Source of the DNA: an uncultured Clostridia bacterium
GTDB taxonomy: Bacteria > Bacillota > Clostridia > Oscillospirales > Acutalibacteraceae
Reading direction: 5' to 3'
DNA length: 15,424 bases
Assembly: GCA_946628455.1 (NCBI GenBank)
Contig: CAMOWP010000030.1
Coordinates: 1 to 15,424, forward strand
Shown here one piece after another: positions 12,318-15,424 of this stretch. The notes below the pieces were generated by a model. The model searched no databases. It saw only the letters and a program-made list of their open reading frames with translations, and had not been told where the DNA came from. The first letter of the stretch is position 1. Every line of letters starts with the position of its first letter. A program made the position numbers and the translations under genes.

Positions 12318-13493
12318 ATGAAAGAGTATAAATTAAAGTACGGCTGTAACCCAAATCAGAACCCCGCGCGCATTCATATGGACGGACAGGAGCTTCCGTT
12401 TGAAATTTTAAACGGAGCCGCAGGCTACATCAATTTGCTTGACGCGTTCAACGCATGGCAGCTTGTTAAGGAGCTAAAGGAAGCAACAGGGCTTCCGAGC
12501 GCAGCTTCCTTCAAGCACGTTTCGCCCGCAGGCGCAGCAGTAGCTCAGCCGCTTGATGAAATTGACAAAAAGGTTTGTATGGTGCCTGACGGCTTAGAGC
12601 TTTCGCCTATCGGCGTTGCTTATGCAAGAGCAAGAAGCTGTGACAGACAGAGCTCCTTCGGCGATTTTGCGGCGCTTTCGGATACCTGCGACGCTACGGT
12701 TGCAACCTTCCTTCAGAAGGAGGTTTCAGACGGTATTATCGCCCCCGATTATACAGAAGAGGCGCTCGAAATCTTAAAGAGCAAAAGACGCGGAAATTAT
12801 CTTGTTATCAAAATCAACCCTGACTACGTTCCTGAAGAAATGGAAACGAAGCAGGTTTTCGGCATCAAGTTTGAGCAGAAGAGAAATAATGCGAAAATCA
12901 CTATGGACCTTTTCAACGATATGCCGACTAAGGTTAAGGAAATCCCCGAGATTGCAAAGATTGACCTTTTAATCTCAATGATTACGCTTAAATACACTCA
13001 GTCTAACTCCGTTGTTTACGCAAAGGGCGGCCAGACTCTCGGCGTAGGCGCAGGTCAGCAGAGCAGAATCCTCTGCACAAGAATGGCAGGCAGCAAGGCT
13101 GATATGCTGTGGCTCAGAAGAAACGAAAAGGTGCTTAATCTTCCCTTCATTGACGGAATCAGAAAGACCGAGGCTGACAACGCTATTGACCTTTACATTT
13201 CAGACGATTACGAGGAATTACTTAAAGACGGCGTATGGCAGAGATATTTCACAGAAAAACCCGAGGCTTTCACCGCTGAGGAGAAGGCAGAGTGGCACGC
13301 AAAGATGGACAAGGTTGCGCTCGGCTCAGACGCATTCTTCCCGTTTGAGGATAACATTGAAAGAGCGGTTAAGTCAGGCGTTAAGTACATCGCTCAGCCG
13401 GGCGGCTCAGTACGTGATGAGAACGTAATTGAGTGCTGCGACGAGCACGGAATTGCTATGGCAATGACAGGAATCAGATTATTCCACCACTAA
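12318..13493 (+). CDS. Stand-alone AICAR transformylase (PurH C-terminal domain equivalent)
   Basis: The enzyme moves a formyl group from 10-formyltetrahydrofolate to AICAR, the penultimate step of IMP synthesis. The 391 residues match only the transformylase half of bifunctional PurH. The catalytic Lys66-His67 lie in SFKHVSPAGAA (64-74), equivalent to human K266-H267, and SNSVVYAKGGQTLGVGAGQQ is the folate/AICAR site signature. The IMP cyclohydrolase (MGS-fold) domain is absent and no gene for it is in the window. AAGGAGGG (12302-12309) leaves 8 bases to the ATG. purA follows after 28 bases, so the pair would take AICAR toward adenylosuccinate, with IMP closure supplied from elsewhere. Confidence 0.93.
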   Translation: MKEYKLKYGCNPNQNPARIHMDGQELPFEILNGAAGYINLLDAFNAWQLVKELKEATGLPSAASFKHVSPAGAAVAQPLDEIDKKVCMVPDGLELSPIGVAYARARSCDRQSSFGDFAALSDTCDATVATFLQKEVSDGIIAPDYTEEALEILKSKRRGNYLVIKINPDYVPEEMETKQVFGIKFEQKRNNAKITMDLFNDMPTKVKEIPEIAKIDLLISMITLKYTQSNSVVYAKGGQTLGVGAGQQSRILCTRMAGSKADMLWLRRNEKVLNLPFIDGIRKTEADNAIDLYISDDYEELLKDGVWQRYFTEKPEAFTAEEKAEWHAKMDKVALGSDAFFPFEDNIERAVKSGVKYIAQPGGSVRDENVIECCDEHGIAMAMTGIRLFHH

Positions 13494-13521
13494 TAAAAGT
13501 AAAAGAATTAGGAGTAAAGAA

Positions 13522-14799
13522 ATGGTAAGAGCAATAGTAGGCGCCAACTGGGGCGACGAAGGCAAAGGAAAAATCACCGATATGTTCGCTGAAAAGAGCG
13601 ATATCGTTATCCGTTTTCAGGGCGGTGCAAACGCAGGACATACTATAATTAACGAGCACGGACGCTTCGCGCTTCATCTTATGCCGAGCGGCGTTTGCTA
13701 TGACCACACAACCTGCATTATCGGAAACGGCGTTGCGCTTGACATCAACAAATTCATAAACGAGCTTGAGCAGGTCAAGAAGGCAGGGCTCAACCCGAAG
13801 CTTCTTGTTTCAGAGCGCGCTCAGATTCTTATGCCTTACCACATCAAGCTTGACGAATACGAGGAGGAGAGGCTCGGCAAAAACGCTTTCGGCTCAACGA
13901 AGAGCGGAATCGCTCCTTTCTTCTCTGATAAATACAGCAAAATCGGCATTCAGGTAAACGAGCTTTTTGATGACGAAACTCTTAAGGCAAAGCTTAAAAA
14001 CATCTGCACTCTTAAGAATCTTACTCTTGAGCACGTTTATCATAAGCCGCTGCTTGACGAAAACGAGCTTTATGAAACCTGTATGGAGTATAAAGAGAAG
14101 ATTGCGCCTTACGTTTGCGACACTCATAAATATCTCAGCGACGCTATTAAGGAAGGCAAAAATATTCTTCTTGAGGGCCAGCTCGGAACGCTTAAGGACC
14201 CCGATTTCGGTATCTATCCTATGGTTACCTCGTCATCAACTCTTGCAGGCTACGGCGCAGTTGGCGCAGGCATTCCGCCTCACAAGATTGAGGATATAGT
14301 TGTTGTAACAAAGGCTTATTCCTCAGCAGTAGGCGCAGGAGAGTTTGTTTCAGAGATTTTCGGCGACGAAGCTCAGGAGCTTCGTATTCACGGCGGCGAC
14401 AAGGGCGAATTCGGCGCAACAACGGGCAGACCGAGAAGAGTTGGCTGGTTTGACTGCGTTGCTTCACGCTACGGAATCGAATGTCAGGGCGCAACTCAGG
14501 TTGTTATGACAGCGCTTGACTGCCTTTCATATCTTGAAGAAATCAAGGTTTGCGTTGCTTATGACATAGACGGCAAAATCACTAAGGATTTCCCGACTAC
14601 TCCCGACCTGAAAAAAGCAAAGCCCGTTCTTAAAACCTTCAAGGGCTGGCACTGCGATATAAGAGGAATCAGAAATTATGACGAGCTTCCGCAGGAAACA
14701 CGCGATTACGTTGAGTTCATTGAAAAGGAAATGGGCTGCAACATAACAATGGTTTCTAACGGACCCGAAAGAGAAGCAATTATTTACAGAAATAAATAA
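13522..14799 (+). CDS. purA: Adenylosuccinate synthetase
   Basis: Joins IMP and aspartate using GTP, committing IMP to AMP. The 425 residues cover the full family length. GDEGKGKITD (11-20) is the GTP/IMP loop with catalytic Asp12, NAGHT (37-41) carries catalytic His40, and TTGRPRRVGWFD near residue 297 is the aspartate/GTP signature (a Val replaces the more common Cys). AGGAG (13510-13514) is 7 bases from the ATG. It is the second gene of the purine operon and is followed by a strong hairpin. Confidence 0.98.
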   Translation: MVRAIVGANWGDEGKGKITDMFAEKSDIVIRFQGGANAGHTIINEHGRFALHLMPSGVCYDHTTCIIGNGVALDINKFINELEQVKKAGLNPKLLVSERAQILMPYHIKLDEYEEERLGKNAFGSTKSGIAPFFSDKYSKIGIQVNELFDDETLKAKLKNICTLKNLTLEHVYHKPLLDENELYETCMEYKEKIAPYVCDTHKYLSDAIKEGKNILLEGQLGTLKDPDFGIYPMVTSSSTLAGYGAVGAGIPPHKIEDIVVVTKAYSSAVGAGEFVSEIFGDEAQELRIHGGDKGEFGATTGRPRRVGWFDCVASRYGIECQGATQVVMTALDCLSYLEEIKVCVAYDIDGKITKDFPTTPDLKKAKPVLKTFKGWHCDIRGIRNYDELPQETRDYVEFIEKEMGCNITMVSNGPEREAIIYRNK

Positions 14800-14836
14800 T
14801 CAAAAAGGAAACGGACACTTACGGTGTGTCTGCAAT

Positions 14837-14875
14837 AAAGCAGGCGGCTGAGTTTTAGACTCAGCCGCCTGCTTT
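14837..14875. terminator. 16-bp hairpin between purA and the convergent gene
   Basis: AAAGCAGGCGGCTGAG (14837-14852) and CTCAGCCGCCTGCTTT (14860-14875) pair perfectly around a 7-base loop. The T-tracts are short on both sides (CTTTG on plus, CTTTATT on minus), but stem strength and position between convergent genes suggest a bidirectional terminator. A weaker hairpin at 14815-14827 (ACAC/GTGT) lies just upstream and resembles a decayed copy of the terminator at 4808-4837. Confidence 0.8.
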
Positions 14876-14900
14876 GCTGAATTGACAAATCAGAATTTGT

Positions 14901-15422
14901 TTAACGGATTTCTTTGCTGTCTTTAAAAACAGTATACAGCCACTTTTCAAATTCATGAAAATGTTTAGGAAAGTTTTGTGAACCGTCTGCATAGAGCTTC
15001 TGTCCGCCGTTCAGCGTTGCGGTTATTTTAAACGTCGTTCCGTCAAGCACGCCCTTTGGATGTTTCCCGTGAAAGCCGTCCCATTTAATAACATCGAACC
15101 CGTTCAGCGCATCAATCACCGTTTTTGTATCCCACACCGTTCTTTTTTCAAGAATTCTTTCTTCCTCAGAGTTTGCATAGGACATTTTGTAATACGAGAT
15201 TTCGGTTTTATCACCGTTCACTATAAATTCATACTCTTCAGTAAGTCGCATTCCGCTAAGGCGAAGATTTAATCTTTCCATATCTGTAATTGTACTGTCA
15301 GTAATTCTTTTCGTGCCGTTATTCGAATTGCTATTATTTCTGAAAAACATAAAACACACTCCTATAATAATTATGCCTGATAATACTATGGCGATAATAA
15401 CCTGTAGTTTCGGCTTTTTCAT
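14901..15422 (-). CDS. Membrane-anchored protein of unknown function, 173 residues
   Basis: A signal anchor at about 7-28 (QVIIAIVLSGIIIIGVCFMF) is followed by an Asn/Ser linker (NNSNSNNG) and an outside domain. The domain shows a strand-rich middle (EYEFIVNGDKTEISYYKM) and the end FKITATLNGGQKLYADGSQN, then HFHEFEKWLYTVF, a layout familiar from unnamed lipoprotein-like proteins of gut Clostridia. C23 lies inside the membrane segment and is not a clear lipobox. The ATG is 2 bases from the window edge, so its ribosome binding site cannot be seen and a longer upstream start cannot be excluded. The stop at 14901 faces the purA terminator. Confidence 0.75.
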   Translation of the reverse strand: MKKPKLQVIIAIVLSGIIIIGVCFMFFRNNSNSNNGTKRITDSTITDMERLNLRLSGMRLTEEYEFIVNGDKTEISYYKMSYANSEEERILEKRTVWDTKTVIDALNGFDVIKWDGFHGKHPKGVLDGTTFKITATLNGGQKLYADGSQNFPKHFHEFEKWLYTVFKDSKEIR

Positions 15423-15424
15423 TT

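Noticed and set aside
1..15424. CRISPR array or insertion sequence
   Set aside because: No regularly spaced direct repeats with unique spacers were seen, and no transposase-like reading frame or terminal inverted repeats with target duplication.

Overview
The window looks like a chromosomal segment from a low-to-moderate GC Gram-positive bacterium of the class Clostridia, probably a gut Oscillospiraceae/Ruminococcaceae-type lineage. This is an inference from several signs: strong Shine-Dalgarno sites, near-consensus sigma-A promoters with extended -10 motifs, a Bacillus-type LexA, an Nbp35-like Mrp without a DUF59 domain, and a stand-alone AICAR transformylase instead of a bifunctional PurH.

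Bases 1 to about 4780 read as an AT-rich accessory island. It starts with a fragment of an unrecognised minus-strand gene. Next is a two-gene type II restriction-modification operon: an SPPY-type DNA methyltransferase with an N-terminal DNA-binding-like domain, and a TdeIII-like endonuclease coupled to it by a TAATG overlap. No separate C (controller) gene is present, and several inverted repeats lie upstream. Downstream are a 43-codon minus-strand gene with a good ribosome binding site, a divergent promoter driving a candidate structured RNA of about 94 nt that ends in an intrinsic terminator, a 258-residue winged-helix-like protein with a perfect consensus promoter, and a 46-codon minus-strand reading frame. 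The island appears to end at 4781-4803, where the last 23 bases of a tRNA (T-loop to CCA) stand alone and are followed by a terminator. This is the usual scar of integration into a tRNA 3' end. The next 300 bases hold no convincing gene but are full of hairpins and further copies of the tRNA-end sequence.

From about 5200 the sequence becomes ordinary core genome. A PPC/DUF296 protein has its own promoter. A seven-gene plus-strand run follows: lexA, an Mrp/Nbp35 Fe-S carrier ATPase, dCMP deaminase, a HAD phosphatase with a membrane segment, a membrane-anchored extracytoplasmic protein, a YbaK-type deacylase and a small membrane protein. A convergent minus-strand operon encodes two translationally coupled RimK-like ATP-grasp ligases of unknown substrate. 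Divergent from it is a purine operon made of AICAR transformylase and purA, closed by a strong hairpin. The last gene is a minus-strand membrane-anchored protein of unknown function.

The items most worth a second look are the island boundary with its nested inverted repeats, the candidate RNA with its overlapping antisense micro-gene, the autoregulation-ready R-M operon, the unusual palindrome in the lexA promoter, and the coupled ATP-grasp pair.
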